Source: Canna indica (taxonomy: Eukaryota > Streptophyta > Magnoliopsida > Zingiberales > Cannaceae). From it: a stretch of 64,000 nt of DNA. The DNA lies in contig CP136891.1 of NCBI GenBank assembly GCA_034359265.1, positions 65,386,001 to 65,450,000 of the forward strand, in the 5' to 3' direction. The position numbers were made by a program, and so were the translations under genes. The number at the start of each line of letters is the position of its first letter. Position 1 is the first letter of the stretch. The notes below the pieces were generated by a model, which had not been told where the DNA came from, ran no database searches, and worked only from the letters and a program-made list of their open reading frames with translations. Positions 33,910-45,436 of this stretch are shown here, one piece after another.

Positions 33910-34918
33910 CTCTCTGATTTGGGTATCAAGAACTCTATCAGGACCATACTTCTCGAGAAGACCCTTGGATATCTACGAACATAGGCAATTCAAAAGTTAT
34001 TGAATTTTACATAGCTGAAACAAAAGAAACTGCAAGTATGAATAAGATGGAGAAAGCCTTAAATGCAAATTGAACTCTAACCTTATAGGCACCTTGATAT
34101 TCCCCAACCCGCAGAATTGTTGAATATTTATTAGAACAAGATAAATACATATACCAAAACTTTCAACAATTACATTCAATCTGCTACCACTTCACCCACC
34201 AAGAAAACTTTGGGGTCAGCTGACATCTCCTCATATAGAGCAGAGTTAAGTGCTTCGCGCACATTCCTCTGTGAAAAGGAGATGGATAACATTATGTCCC
34301 AAGCTACATAGTGGATGATCTTTGATGACACAAAAATATAGCATGGCCTAGAGAAAAGGATATAATTATTCTGATTGTAAGTTTATTTTTAAGAGAAACA
34401 CTGTTGCCATTTAGGATGGATTCATTTAACATAATGTTATATTTAGATGAAACAATGTTTTTAGGCACAAAATGTGAGTTGTAAATGAAATTAAGCATTC
34501 AACGGAAAAAAAACAAAAAAAACCATCTCTGCTGCATGCAACTAAAAGGGTTCGAACATGGCGGAACCATAAATTGGATAAAAAACTATAAGAATATTCA
34601 CATTCCCTAATAATTCATCTAACATGTCACCTCTTTCCATCTGATCACCTAAATTTTAAATAAAGAAGATATGTGCAAATAAACTTACCTCTTTTGCTGC
34701 ACTCGAGTACTTTTTGGGCAAAACCAATCCCGTAGGAAGAACCTTCTACAATGCTTGCCCAAAAATCTACAAATAATAATCGCAAAAAAAAGAGAAAAAT
34801 ATTATGAGAAACAAAGGTCACGCTGAAGAGTAAATGAGTCGTTGCGAAAAAGAGGACGGGGAATTACCATTGCCGGGGAGGTTCCGCATCCGACCTTCTG
34901 CCTTAGAACCCTCAACAT
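33910..34918 (-). pseudogene. Pyruvate dehydrogenase E1-beta fragment, first five exons
   Basis: The full protein is the thiamine-diphosphate-dependent E1 beta subunit of the mitochondrial pyruvate dehydrogenase complex. The exons are: 34868-34918 (MLRVLRQKVGCGTSPAM, transit peptide), 34689-34766 (ends LPKKYSSAAKE), 34191-34268 (RNVREALNSALYEEMSADPK...), 34082-34108 (VGEYQGAYK) and 33910-33972 (ISKGLLEKYGPDRVLDTQIR E). Sizes are multiples of three and fit the plant gene order. Lesions are a TAG in exon 2, Met/Thr to Arg/Asn at the mature start, and a damaged acceptor before exon 4. The AGFTGIGVG exon that should follow is missing; SCYL2 sequence comes next instead. Confidence 0.85.
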
Positions 34919-35162
34919 CGTCCTAATTTTAAGGTCACCCAAAAAACTCATTTTAGCTTTTCTGCCATATAGACACAAAAAGACGAAAAAATATGACCTA
35001 TTCTTCATATGTGATCCGATCAGTCCAGCCAACAAAAAAAAAGATGAAAAGTGGAGACAAGAAGGTTAACAAAAGCCGGGAGATCTCGAGCCCATCGTCT
35101 TTGACGCCGGAACCGAAATAAAGGGAAATCAAATAAATACACGCATAAGGAAGCGAGAGAGG
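34919..35162 (-). other. Upstream flank of the PDH E1-beta fragment
   Basis: Leader-like sequence without a recognisable gene. It continues after the hAT insertion at 39232 once one GAGAGAGG copy is removed. Confidence 0.4.
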
Positions 35163-35179
35163 CATGATTTCAAATATCG

Positions 35180-35490
35180 TACCGTACCGAGCGGTAAGCC
35201 CGGTATTTACCGGTTTTTGAAAAAACCGGTATACGAGATACCCGGTATGGGTAAATATCGGGTATCTCGGTATATACCACCCGGTATCCCCGGTATTTAT
35301 CAAATACCGGGCGGTATTTGCTATCATACCGGGCTATACCGCCCGGTATGATATTTTGCACTGTAGCAAAATATTGATACTTTAAAAATACCGGTATACC
35401 GATAAATACCGCCCGGTATACTCCGGTATTTAGCAAATACCGGGAGGTAAGAGCTTTGATACCGGGTGGTATCGCCCGGTATCACCCGAC
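35180..35490. repeat. CCGGTAT-rich subterminal repeat cluster of the hAT element
   Basis: More than fifteen ATACCGG or CCGGTAT motifs in both orientations, many paired as ATACCGCCCGGTAT palindromes. Such clusters are typical transposase-binding regions in hAT elements. The equivalent cluster in the short element is at 14575-14880. Confidence 0.8.
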
Positions 35491-35676
35491 CCAACGGCTC
35501 TTAGGATGTTTTTGGTCATTTTTGGATGTTTTGGTGGCTATATAAAGCCCCCAAAACACCTCTTTTACTCTCACTCACCCCCTCTACTCATCTAAACTCT
35601 CTAAACTCTCTAAACTCTCAATCTTTCTCAATCTCTCTCTCTACTTTCTTAATTTCTATGTTGAAATTCTGCTCAA

Positions 35677-38600
35677 ATGGCGCCGAAATCTCAAGTCGAC
35701 CCCGCATGGCAACACGGTGTTCGGTTGGAGAAGGCTAACCACTAGCAATGCATCCATTGTAATATGATTTGTCGTGGTGGAGGCGTCACCCGATTAAAGG
35801 CACACTTGGCCGGAACATCCAGCGACGTCGTCAAATGCACCAAAGCACCGCCGGAAGTCCGACAAATGTTTAAAGATATGCTCACCAACAAGAAGGAGCA
35901 ACGTCTTAAGAATGCAGCTCAACAAGCCGAGTTCGACCGACGAGCTACCCAAGAAGTTGGCGATGGCCATTACGAGGCTCGGGGTGGTGGTGACGAAGAG
36001 GATCCGGAACTTGAAGCCGGCATCCGAGCTTCATTGGAGTATGCTGCATTCGAACGAGATCGGATGTACTATCCCGAATCTCATTTTGAGTATGGCGGCG
36101 GCAGTGGTAGCGGTGGCATAAGTAGTGCCAGCTCGACTTTGGCTGCCGGATCAATGGACCGAAGTGGTTCAATTCCCTCCGGTCCTCAAATTGGCCGGAG
36201 TTCTAGCATGAGGGCACCTCAAAGCAGAGGAGGCAGCAGAGGAGGCATTCGTGGATTCTTCACAAACCTCGGAGAAAGTGGTAGGAAAACTAATATTAAT
36301 GTTTCTGATCTTGATCCAAGGGCATTTCCTCCTCCATCAGCAAAGCAACCGCGTATAGACGATGCTTGGGGCAAGACGAAGAAGTGGGAGTTGGGGAGAG
36401 CCATCTCCAAATGGTTCCACTTCAGCCGGATTCCCGCAAATGCAGCCAACAACCCATACTACCGAACCATGGTGTCTACCATCTAAAAGGTAGGCCCAGG
36501 TATTGCCCCTCCAACTCCCTATGAAATTTCAGGTCCTTACCTAGAAGCGGAGGTCGATGAAATAAAAACCTAGATCGATGGAATCAAGCGACAATGGGGG
36601 GAGTACGGATGCAGTTTGATGTGCGATAGCTGGACCGGGCCAACCCGAATGAGCATCATCAATTTTCTCATCTATTGCAACTGGAGAGTTGTTTATCACA
36701 AGTCGATGAACTCGTCCGATGAAATCCATAACGCTTACTACATCTCGAAGCTGATGACGGAGGTGATCGAGGAGATTGGACCTCAGAACCTTGTTCAAGT
36801 TATAACCGACAACGAAGCCAATTTCAAAAGGGCAGGTGAGATAATTGAACAAGATTATCCTCACATATGTTGGACTCCATGTGCAGCCCATTGTGTAGAC
36901 CTAATGATGAAAGATATCGGTGATATATCGATGGTGAAGTTGACGGTAAAGAAGGTGCAACAAATTACCCGCTTCATCTACAACCATACATGGGTACACG
37001 CCCTAATGAAAAAATTTACAGAAGGTAATTTATTAATTTTTAAGTAATTTATAATATTTATTTATTAATTAGTTTATCATAAATATTTACTAATGATAAT
37101 TTCATATTTTAGGTGAAATTCTTCGACCGGGAGCGACTCGTTTTGTAACCAACTTCATCGCATTAAGGTCACTCCAACAAAAAAAGGCGGCCCTTAGAAT
37201 CATGTTTACAAGTGAGGAATGGACTTTATCAAGATATGCTGGAAAAGCCGATGGAAAACAAACAGAGAAGTTCATCCTCAACACGCAGTTTTGGGATTGC
37301 ATCGCAGAAATAGTCGTCGCCGTAGAACCTTTGTACAAGGTTCTACGACAGGTGGATATGGAAAAGATGCCTCAAATGAGTCATCTCTACCACTACATCC
37401 ACCAAACACAAGAAGAAATCAAGAGGGTTATGATTTCTCCTGCCAAGTATGAACCATTCATCAAACTTATCTCCGAGAGATGGGATAATCAAATGAGCCG
37501 TGACATACACATCGCATGTATTTTTTATTTAATATTCAAAAATTATTTAAATTTAATTCATTATGCTTAATTACTTATTAATTATGCTTAATTTTTTATA
37601 GGGTATTATTTAAATCCTTCATACCAATACCAGTATAATCTTGGAATGGTCGATAGTTTGTTATATCCCCTCCGCAAGGTCATACAACGAATGTCGGGAT
37701 CCAACCGAGAAGCGGCACAAGCTCTCAATGAATTAAAATGGTTCCGCGATGCAATTGGCAATTTCGGAGATTCATTTGCAATCTCCACCCGAGATACTAT
37801 GGATCCAGGTAGATAGATTTTCTTTGTCAATTTATTTATCAAAGATAAAATCTCGTTACTAATATTAATTTTAAATTTGCTGCAGTCAAATGGTGGTTGC
37901 AATTTGGAAACGAATCTCCAACTCTTCGAAAGATTGCAACACGCGTCATCTCGCAAACCACATCATCAAGTGGATGCGAGAGGAATTGGTCGACCTTCCC
38001 CTTGATTCATACGAAGCCGCGCAATTGCCTTTCGTACGCCCGATTAGAGAAGCTCGTATATGTTCATTATAACATGCGACTTCGAATGCGGGTGTTACAG
38101 AACAAAGATAGAGAAATTCTACATGTAAATCCGTTCGATGTCGAGTTTGTCCAAGGCGATGCAGACCCAATAATTGATTGGTGGAGTGCAATGGAGACTG
38201 ACCCGCCTCTTCTTGATGAACCAGGCGAACCACCTCAGCCTTCACCAATTATATCTGATGTTGTTGAGTCTGAGAGCCAACTAGAAGACACGGATAGTCA
38301 AGCTCTTGAGAGGGACATGACCCTTGCTCCCTTGGACTCTCAACGAGTTCGGCAAGTAAGACGACGATCCACGTCCGACTCTCCATCTTCACAATCAAAA
38401 GGAAAGAAGAAGGCAGCACCTTCATCTTCAAAGGCAAAAGGCAAAGGCAAAGGCAAACGGCCAATTGATCCTTTGGACGCGATTGGAGAAGCGGAAGAGG
38501 ACGAAGAAGACGAGCCCTCGGTTCATAGCAGTAGCAGCTCAGAAGACGAAGGAGATGATGATGGAGCTGGGGGAGAAGACACCGTCGTACCATCAACACC

Positions 38601-38907
38601 GGCGCCTACCGATCTGTGGACGAATGAGCAATACTTTGACCACACCACTCAAGATCACGATCACGGTGCTAGAACCGGACGAACAACTCGGATGTACGAG
38701 AAGAAAGGCCGGCGTCGAGGAGGTGGACCGACAACTTTGCAAGATTACCACCATGATATGATGAGTAGCTTGCAAGAAGTTTCTGAATCAACCTACTCTG
38801 TATCAAGTACCTACTCAACTGATGATACATGGACTAGTTCTTGGACGGTCAACAAAGAAACACTAATGGGTATGTGGTATAATGGATACCAAGACATGAT
38901 GACATGA
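35677..38907 (+). pseudogene. hAT transposase (BED zinc finger, DUF659, hAT C-terminal dimerisation)
   Basis: The exons are 35677-37024, 37113-37517, 37602-37808 and 37886-38907, with GT-AG introns. The N terminus carries a BED-like finger (CIHCN...RLKAHL). DUF659 follows, with the catalytic D in CDSWTGPTR, the second D in ITDNEANF and the CWTPCAAHC motif (36620-36900). Exon 4 contains SGCERNWS, with the catalytic Glu and the hAT dimerisation region, then a long acidic/Ser-rich tail. Three in-frame stops interrupt exon 1: TAG at 35743 inside the zinc finger, TAA at 36484 and TAG near 36571. The rest is open. It probably cut and pasted this element and its short relatives until recently; now it is inactive unless stops are bypassed. 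Confidence 0.87.
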
Positions 38908-39285
38908 GATCATTTTCAGATATGGGCATTGGAGACTTACGGTGTTGACCTTAGTCGTGTATGTCCCCAAGATATGTACGAGTACGATGGACGTCATTCA
39001 TTTACATTTTAAACATTGTATTCATGTATTTGACATTTGAATATGAAATTTAAGTATTTCTTGATCAATCATGGGTTATTGGAGTTATTTTTAGCAACAA
39101 AAAAAAAAAAAGCAGCTCGGTATGCAATTTTCGTACCGGACCGTACCGTGTGTTGGTATGGTACGGTACCGTTACATACCGGTACCGGTCATCCACCGAG
39201 ATGATGACCGGTATCGGTATTTTAAACCTCGGAGAGAGGAGATGTGAAAAAGTACCTAGAAATCAAATAAACCCTAAATCTTGAC

Positions 39286-39720
39286 TAGGGTTGTCCATTC
39301 GGTTCAACTCGAACCGAATCGAACTGAACCGAAATTAATCAAATCGAAATTTTTTTCATACCCGAATTCCAACTCGAACCTGAACCGAATTATGCCTAAA
39401 CCGATCTAATCCGAACTAAAATTATTCGTTTCGGTTCGATTTTCAACTTGAAAATCAAAATTTTAATTAATTCGATTAAAAATTAAAAATTAAAAATTAT
39501 TTCCTAATACCCATTTAATTACCCGGATTAAAAATTATATATATATTATTTTTTAATTATTTGGTTTTTGGTTCGGGTCGGTTCCCGAATTCCGAGAACC
39601 GAATTTGAACCGAAACCCAAAATTCGATTCGGTTCGGGTCAAGAACCGAACCTGCAATCGCTGAAACCGAACCAAACTAAAAAATTTGATTCGGTTTGAA
39701 CCGAACACTAGACACCCCTA
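39286..39720. mobile_element. 435-bp hAT-type MITE
   Basis: It starts TAGGGTTGTCC and ends, inverted, TAGGGGTGTCTAGTG, with a perfect 8-bp duplication ATCTTGAC (39278-39285 and 39721-39728). The interior is GGTTCGG/CCGAACC low-complexity DNA without a gene. It resembles the MITE at 2351-2787 in size and ends. Confidence 0.87.
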
Positions 39721-39819
39721 ATCTTGACCTTGTGAATCCTAACCTTTGATGAAGTACCAAAATGGTGGATAAGAGCGAAAGAAATGATCAAAAAGAAGAG
39801 AATTGGGATCGATCATTAC

Positions 39820-39946
39820 CTGTGCGAGGGTTAGGGTTAGGAGCGTGTGGCCGAGAAAGATTGTTAAGGAGGCGCACGCCTGATCGTAGGAATTTGCATT
39901 CCCTAAGCTACTCTATTTGTCGGTCCAGATCTGCGTACGAAGGCAT
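39820..39946 (-). pseudogene. Probable PP2A catalytic subunit first-exon fragment
   Basis: From an ATG at 39946 the minus strand reads MPSYADLDRQIE, a stop, then LRECKFL. Plant protein phosphatase 2A catalytic subunits start MPSxADLDRQIEQLxECKPL. The Gln codon has become TAG, and similarity fades after about 20 residues; a cacag^gtaatg donor follows at 39819. The phosphatase core is absent. The match is short, so the assignment is likely but not certain. Confidence 0.6.
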
Positions 39947-40179
39947 CTTCCTTGAGAAGAGCAGCAGTAGCGATGAAGGGCTGGCAGTAACAGGCCGACA
40001 CTGAGATGAGGAATTAGAAGAACTTGTGGAGAGTGACGGCGGCTGCAGCAGCGGGCGAAAAATAGCAGCAACAGCGAAGAAGGACAAGCCGACGTGGAGA
40101 TGGGAAGAAAAAGGCGGAGACAAGGAAAAAAAAAGGGCGGGCTTATTTTGTCGGCTGAAATAAGAGGAGGGAAATAAAA

Positions 40180-40297
40180 AATGAGGGTTTCATGAATTGG
40201 TAGGCTAATATTACCGCCTCAATTTAGTCACAATTACCATAGCATTCATGTAGACCACTATCTTTAAATGCTATAAAAAGCCTGAAATGTTGTAGTG
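40180..40297 (-). repeat. CACTA-type terminus
   Basis: The segment ends ...gaaatgttgtagtg; the complement starts CACTACAACATTTCAGG, a typical CACTA end. 'aatgctat' and 'agcattcat' words lie just inside. The matching left end was not found. It could bound the element that carried the SCYL2, PDH and PP2A fragments. Confidence 0.6.
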
Positions 40298-40850
40298 AGA
40301 CTAGGCTAGGCCGGGGTGGCGCCAGGCCAAGCATGCAGGTGCAGGAGCAGGCTCGAGCCATGTCGGGCGGTCCATGTGCCCAAGGGGTGAGCCCAGCCCG
40401 CCTAAAATTCTTCAGGTCGGGTCAAGCATGGCCCAGAGTCGGAGTAGCCCCGTGCCGCCCACAGGCGGGCCCGACTTATTTCCACCTCTATTTGTAGGGG
40501 CACCCTTTTGGGGTTTAGGAAGGCGCAGCAGCACTAGGTCATGCCCCTAAACCCTAGGGAGGGGCGGCCCTATTAGGGAAGCTTATATTTGATGTTTGTT
40601 AAGTATTTAGGATTTTATTACTGTTTAATTCCGAGAATTATCGGTAATACCTCATGCCTAACTTAGTATTGTTGTGTCCTAATGTGGTCGAGCTAGTGAC
40701 CTAAGGGTGTAGGGTATCCTTAAGGGAAAATGATATGCTTTAATTTCATGATTATGTTGCCTTTATGCTATAAATTAGATGCTAAGCTAAGTTAATTACC
40801 ATATGCTGAAATTTGCTTGAGGTTGCCAGTCCCTTTTGGCTTTTGTGTCG
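40298..40850. other. GC-rich repeat remnant and unassigned sequence
   Basis: Bases 40298-40490 are rich in GGCCCG/CGGGCC, like a truncated MITE ending 'ccacctcta'. Bases 40491-40850 show no gene I recognise. Confidence 0.35.
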
Positions 40851-40884
40851 GTGGCCGAGGAATCCGGAGGGGCGGCTCGAAAGC

Positions 40885-41660
40885 TAAGAGATACTCCGAT
40901 GATCAACGAGTTCCTTGACGTGTTCCTTGGGGAACTTCTGGGGTTGCCACTTGATAGAGAGATTGAATTCTACATTGAGATGTAGCTGGGGTGAAACCGA
41001 TATCCATTCCCCCTTACCGGATGATGTCGACCGAGCTGAGGGAGCTCAAGGGCCAACTGTAGGAGCTCTTGGATTTGGTCTTCATTCGCCCAAGTGTTTC
41101 CCCGTGGGGAGCTCCGATACTCTTCATTAAGAAGAAGGACGGGTCCATGCAGATGTGTATTGACTATAGGCAATTGAACAAGGTTACCATTAAGAATCGA
41201 TATATGTTGCCGAGGATTGATGATTTGTTCATTTAGTTGCATGAGGCATAGTGGTTCTCCAAGATCTACTTAAGGTCCTGGTACCATCAGCTAAAGATCC
41301 GAGATTATGATGTGCCTAAGATAACTTTTCGGATAAGATATGGTCATTACGATTTTTTGGTCATGTCGTTTGGGTTGACAAATGCACCTACTACTTTTAT
41401 AGACCTGATGAACCGTGTGTTCAAGGAGTACTTAGATAAGTTTGTGATCGTCTTCATTGACGATATTTTGGTGTATTCTTTGAGCAGAGAGGAGCATTGT
41501 GAGCATTTGAGGATGGTTTTGACGACTCTCAGGAGGCATCAGCTTTACGCTAAGTTCTCTAAGTACGAGTTCTGGATGGAGCGTGTGGGATTCTTGGGGC
41601 ATGTGGTGTCTCGAGAGGGGGTTGAGATTTCATTATTTCTTGCAAGTTAATCGTGGTATG
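40885..41660 (+). pseudogene. Gypsy reverse transcriptase fragment
   Basis: It opens with the MINEFLDVF segment and, across several frameshifts, carries the [19 protein letters not shown] and PRIDDLF motifs. An open part then runs from 41312 with [20 protein letters not shown] and the catalytic box [10 protein letters not shown], ending in [11 protein letters not shown]. Stops replace Trp or Gln at several points (for example ICSFS*). RNase H and integrase are missing; the fragment stops just before the CACTA end at 41667. Confidence 0.8.
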
Positions 41661-41814
41661 ATATTTCACTACTAGAATTGTCGTTGTCACCGACGGCTAA
41701 TGCCGTGGCTGAACCGTCGGTGAAAGCTATCACGGACGGCGGGCGCCGTGGCAAAAGGCCGTCACTGATGTGCAACACTTGAAAGTAAAATTATTGAAAT
41801 TGTATGCAATCTAG

Positions 41815-43061
41815 AGCAATTTTTCCCTCCTGCCTTTTTTGACTCGATGGAGTATCTACCGATACACTTGGCATACGAGGCACGAGTTGGTGTCCTCGTT
41901 CAATACCGATATATGTACTATTTGAAAGATACATGAATCGTTTGAAGAAAAAAGTAAAGAACACCACAGCTATTGAAGGATCAATATCTGAATCATATAT
42001 CATCAAAGTAATTTCAATATTCTACTCATTTTACTTTGAATCGACTGTGCGGACAAGATTTGATCGTCTTCCACATAATGACGACGGGGGAGTTCGACAT
42101 TCAGATGGACGTTTAAATATATTCTGTCACTTTGGTCGTGCTATTGGTTCTCGTCCGTCTCGATACTTAAGCGACGAAGAGTATCATGTGTCACAATTGT
42201 GCATATTACTCAATTGTTCAGAGATTGAACAATTCATTGTAATATTTTATATTGAGATGGTGCAAAAATACTCTATTCATAGTGATCAAGAGTTGAGGAG
42301 ATTACGAAATCGTGATTTCCCTACTTGGATTCAGGCTTATAGCAAAGATCACAGAGTTGAAATAGATGAAAAAATATTTGAGTTTGTTAGTGGACCGTCG
42401 CGACTAGTGTCATGTTATGGTGGATATTTTGTTAATGGGTATAAATTTCACACGGTTGAATATGTATTTACAAAGAAGACGATGAATGCCAGGGTTTACG
42501 TGAAAGGGACAATATATATTGAATGTGATATGGATTTTTATGGACTGTTGGAAGAAGTGCTAGAATTGCACTATTTTGGCTTGAAATCAGTTATCCTATT
42601 TAAATGTCATTGGTTTGATACAACATATAAGGGCATGAAAGTTCATCCAAAATACAAACTTGTTGATGTTAATTGCAAATCAAAATTGGCAGCAAATGAG
42701 CCTTTTATATTGGTATCACAAGCCGAACAAGTATATTACGCGAAGTATCTGACTCGAAATAAAGATAGAGCAGATTGGTATGTAGTCTGTAAGACTAAAG
42801 CATTGGAATGGTCTTGATCCGATAGGAGGAGAAAATGTGCCGATACCTGATGTGAAAGATGATTTCTATCAAGAAGATGATCCTCTCACAGTAGAACATA
42901 TTATTCCAATACTTGAGGATACAGACACAACGTAAGTTCAATTAGAAGTTGAATATGTTGATAATGACGATCATGAAGTTAAGGAAGGTGGAGATGAAGA
43001 GGTGGAATTTGAAGAAGATGACGAAGATGAATTCAAAGACTATTACTCATCCGAGGAATAA
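41815..43061 (+). pseudogene. CACTA TNP2-type transposase C-terminal half (DUF4218-DUF4216)
   Basis: DUF4218 is entered at about 41815 (FPPAFFDSMEYLPIHLAYEA) and shifts frame near 41927. It continues from 41933 (MNRLKKKVKNTTAIEGSI) to SDEEYHVSQLCILLNCSEIEQF. DUF4216 then follows, with VNGYKFHTVEYVF, YYG-like DFYGLLEEVLELHYFG, VILFKCHWFDT, PFILVSQAEQVYYAKY and WYVVCKTK. A frameshift near 42815 leads to an acidic Asp/Glu tail ending at 43061. These two domains are accessory parts of plant En/Spm transposases; the catalytic domain is not present. Confidence 0.82.
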
Positions 43062-43093
43062 TTGTAAAGTATGTCTTCTATTAAATCTATCTC

Positions 43094-43095
<2 letters not shown>

Positions 43096-43132
<37 letters not shown>
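43096..43132. repeat. (TA)n microsatellite
   Basis: About 18 TA units between the DUF4216 and Transposase_24-like genes. Confidence 0.9.
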
Positions 43133-43139
<7 letters not shown>

Positions 43140-43159
43140 TATATTCTTATTCGATAGCT

Positions 43160-44653
43160 GTGGTGGGTCGAGGTTATCGTCGGATGAGAGCTATAGAGTC
43201 TCCGTTCGGCTAGACTCCAAGTTCAGCTGCACTTGCTCCTATCGTTGATCCTCCTGCTGCTGAGGCTAGTTCATCGAGATGCAAGCGGTCACACGGGCCG
43301 AATAGGATTCAGCCTCCGCCAGTCGCAGAACAACGTCGACTTATTTCTGTGGTTGATGAGCGGTAATGTATTATGAATTATATATAATTTATTATATCAT
43401 AATATAATATTGTACTATTTTTGTTGTGCAGGTTCAAGCAGGAGGATGTCCCTAGGACTATATCGGGGACAATCTGATAATATAAGCTTGGGGCCTGACC
43501 CACTTGGTCTCACGTGCCCCGTAAGCACGTGGACATGCCCTGGTACGAGTTTGAGGTGCGTATTTAAAATTTTTATATAAATGTATTTAAAAAAATTTAT
43601 CAGCTTGATTATTATTGGTACTGATATTATTGTTTTATAGGCTCGTTGTACTTGGCCAGAGGAGTAGAGGCCACTTATTTACAATGCGTGTGAGGCCATT
43701 TCCCGATAGAGGTACAGTTGCTAGCTGGGGCAAGCTCAGGCACAAGCGATGGCTTGAGCTGGGGCCACAACCATAGCGGAGACTCGGGGATACGGCCCCG
43801 ATTGGATTACTCTAGATATTTGGGATCAGTTCGTGTCGATATGGTCGACCCAACGGTGGCAGGAGGTATCTAGGATTGCGACTAGAAATTGCATGTCGGG
43901 GGGAGGTGCGCGTCAAACTGGCGGCTCTGTTTCATTTGTCGTGCACACGAGACATATGGTAATTATACCTTATTTTGAATTATATATTTTATTTATTACT
44001 ATGTGTACTAATTAATGTATTTGTTTTGTAAATATAGATGACGATGATGGATGACGGGACTATCCAGCAACCCTTCCCGATGGAGGTGTCTGAGCGGACT
44101 CACTGTAGAGAACATGGGGCAGGGGAGTACATCGACACCTGTGTTGCAGTTATCATGGTAAATATATTTGTTTCAATTATGCCTTATTTATTTATAATTT
44201 AAGTTTTAGAAAAAATATGAAACAAAAACCAAACTCGTGTAGGAGACCTACACTCATATGGTGGCGTAGCGCGGGGGCACCCCCGAGGACTTTGACGCGG
44301 GAGAGTGCGTCGAGGTTGCAGGTGGCTGGGACCACGGCCGCGTCTATGACTTTGCTAATAGTGGCCATGTGCGAGCCGTGCTCGGGCCACTTGGGGTACT
44401 GACCCCTCTGGCAGTCGGTGAGCGGCCCTCCACCTCCAGGATTAATGATCGGAACAGGAGGATATCAACACTAGAGGAGACGATCGCACGACAGAGTGAG
44501 ATGATGGCTAAGATGCATGCCATGCTGAGACAGATGACAAGTCAGTCCAACGGTGTTCACTCAGATCCATCGTCATCGACTCAGTCCACGCCGGCGTACA
44601 CTCAAGCACTCCAAACCCCGCCGTATAATCCCGACCTTCCTCCATCGTCGTAG
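43160..44653 (+). pseudogene. Transposase_24-like (Ptta/En/Spm) gene remnant, plus strand
   Basis: Exon-like pieces are separated by AT-rich introns. They include a W-rich start near 43500, the RQTGGSVSFVVHTRHM segment at 43910-43960 (matching ARHTGGSVSFAVHERRM of the inverted copy), QQPFPMEVSERTHCREHGAG near 44070, and a coiled-coil end RRISTLEETIARQSEMMAKM followed by a Ser/Pro tail stopping at 44651. This is the second gene of plant CACTA elements. Frames are broken between segments. Confidence 0.65.
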
Positions 44654-44959
44654 TGAGCTTTTATTGTTTTATGACTTGATTGACTTGGATATTGACTTAT
44701 TATATACTTGTTACTTGGATATCTTGGAGATACTTGTTACTTGATTGACTTGTTTGGATATTGATTCATATTGTGTTGATACAATAGTTTTGATTTCGTA
44801 TTGTGGATATTAATAATTATAAGTATAATTATTTTGGTGTATATCTGGGTGTATCTGTGATGTGTATGTGAATGGATGTGTGTATGTGTGTGTAGGTTAT
44901 GTATTAGGTTATAAATGTATTAATGGAAATTTCTAATTTTGAAATTTCTCAGTTACATG

Positions 44960-45436
44960 TTAACATCATCAGCAACGGCCTTTCAACGATCATCTGTGTG
45001 AAAGTCATTGTTGAAAATATATCGTAATACCTGGGCCGCAAACTTAAAGCTGTTGTTGATAAACAACAGCAACGGCTTAGCAACAACCTTTCAGCAAAGG
45101 CTTTGCAACGGCTTGACGGCCGTTTTTGATGGCAATATCCGCAACAATCGTCGCGCCGTAGCAGAACTGTTGCTGATAAAAGTAGTAGCAACAACTGCGC
45201 CTCGTTGTTGAGCTGTGATTGATAATGTATCAACAACGGATATAACCCATTGTGGAACCGTTACTGATAATATCATTAACAATGGCGTGAGCGACCATTG
45301 CAGAACCGTTGATAAGATATTAGGTACGCGATCTTCTACAATGGCTACGTTGCAACGGGAGCAATCGTTGCTGGCCTTTGCTGATGTTCTTCAGCAACGA
45401 ATCCAACTGTTGTTGATGCTTGTTATTCCAGTAATG
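44960..45436. repeat. CACTA subterminal repeats (CAGCAACGG type)
   Basis: Roughly twenty copies of CAGCAACGG, CAACAACGG or complements in 475 bp. The motif is shared with 26550-26740. Confidence 0.75.

Larger units (their letters stand above)
35163..39231 (+). mobile_element. Near-complete hAT transposon (4,069 bp) with transposase
   Basis: A perfect 8-bp target duplication GAGAGAGG (35155-35162 and 39232-39239) brackets ends reading CATGATTTCAAATATCG and, inverted, CGAGGTTTAAAATACCG. Both ends carry CCGGTAT/ATACCGG repeat clusters (35180-35490 and 39120-39220). It contains a spliced DUF659/hAT transposase gene. Its ends match the transposase-less element at 14559-15423. The perfect TSD argues for a relatively recent insertion. 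Confidence 0.9.
41667..45436 (+). mobile_element. Degenerate CACTA (En/Spm) transposon, plus orientation
   Basis: It starts CACTACTAGAATTG with ACCGACGG/CCGTCGG subterminal words. It contains the C-terminal half of a TNP2-type transposase, an acidic tail and a Transposase_24-like gene, then a CAGCAACGG-type subterminal region ending near '...attccagtaatgtg' at 45438. The left and right subterminal motifs differ, so the boundaries may belong to different elements. The transposase core (Transposase_21) is missing. Confidence 0.65.
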
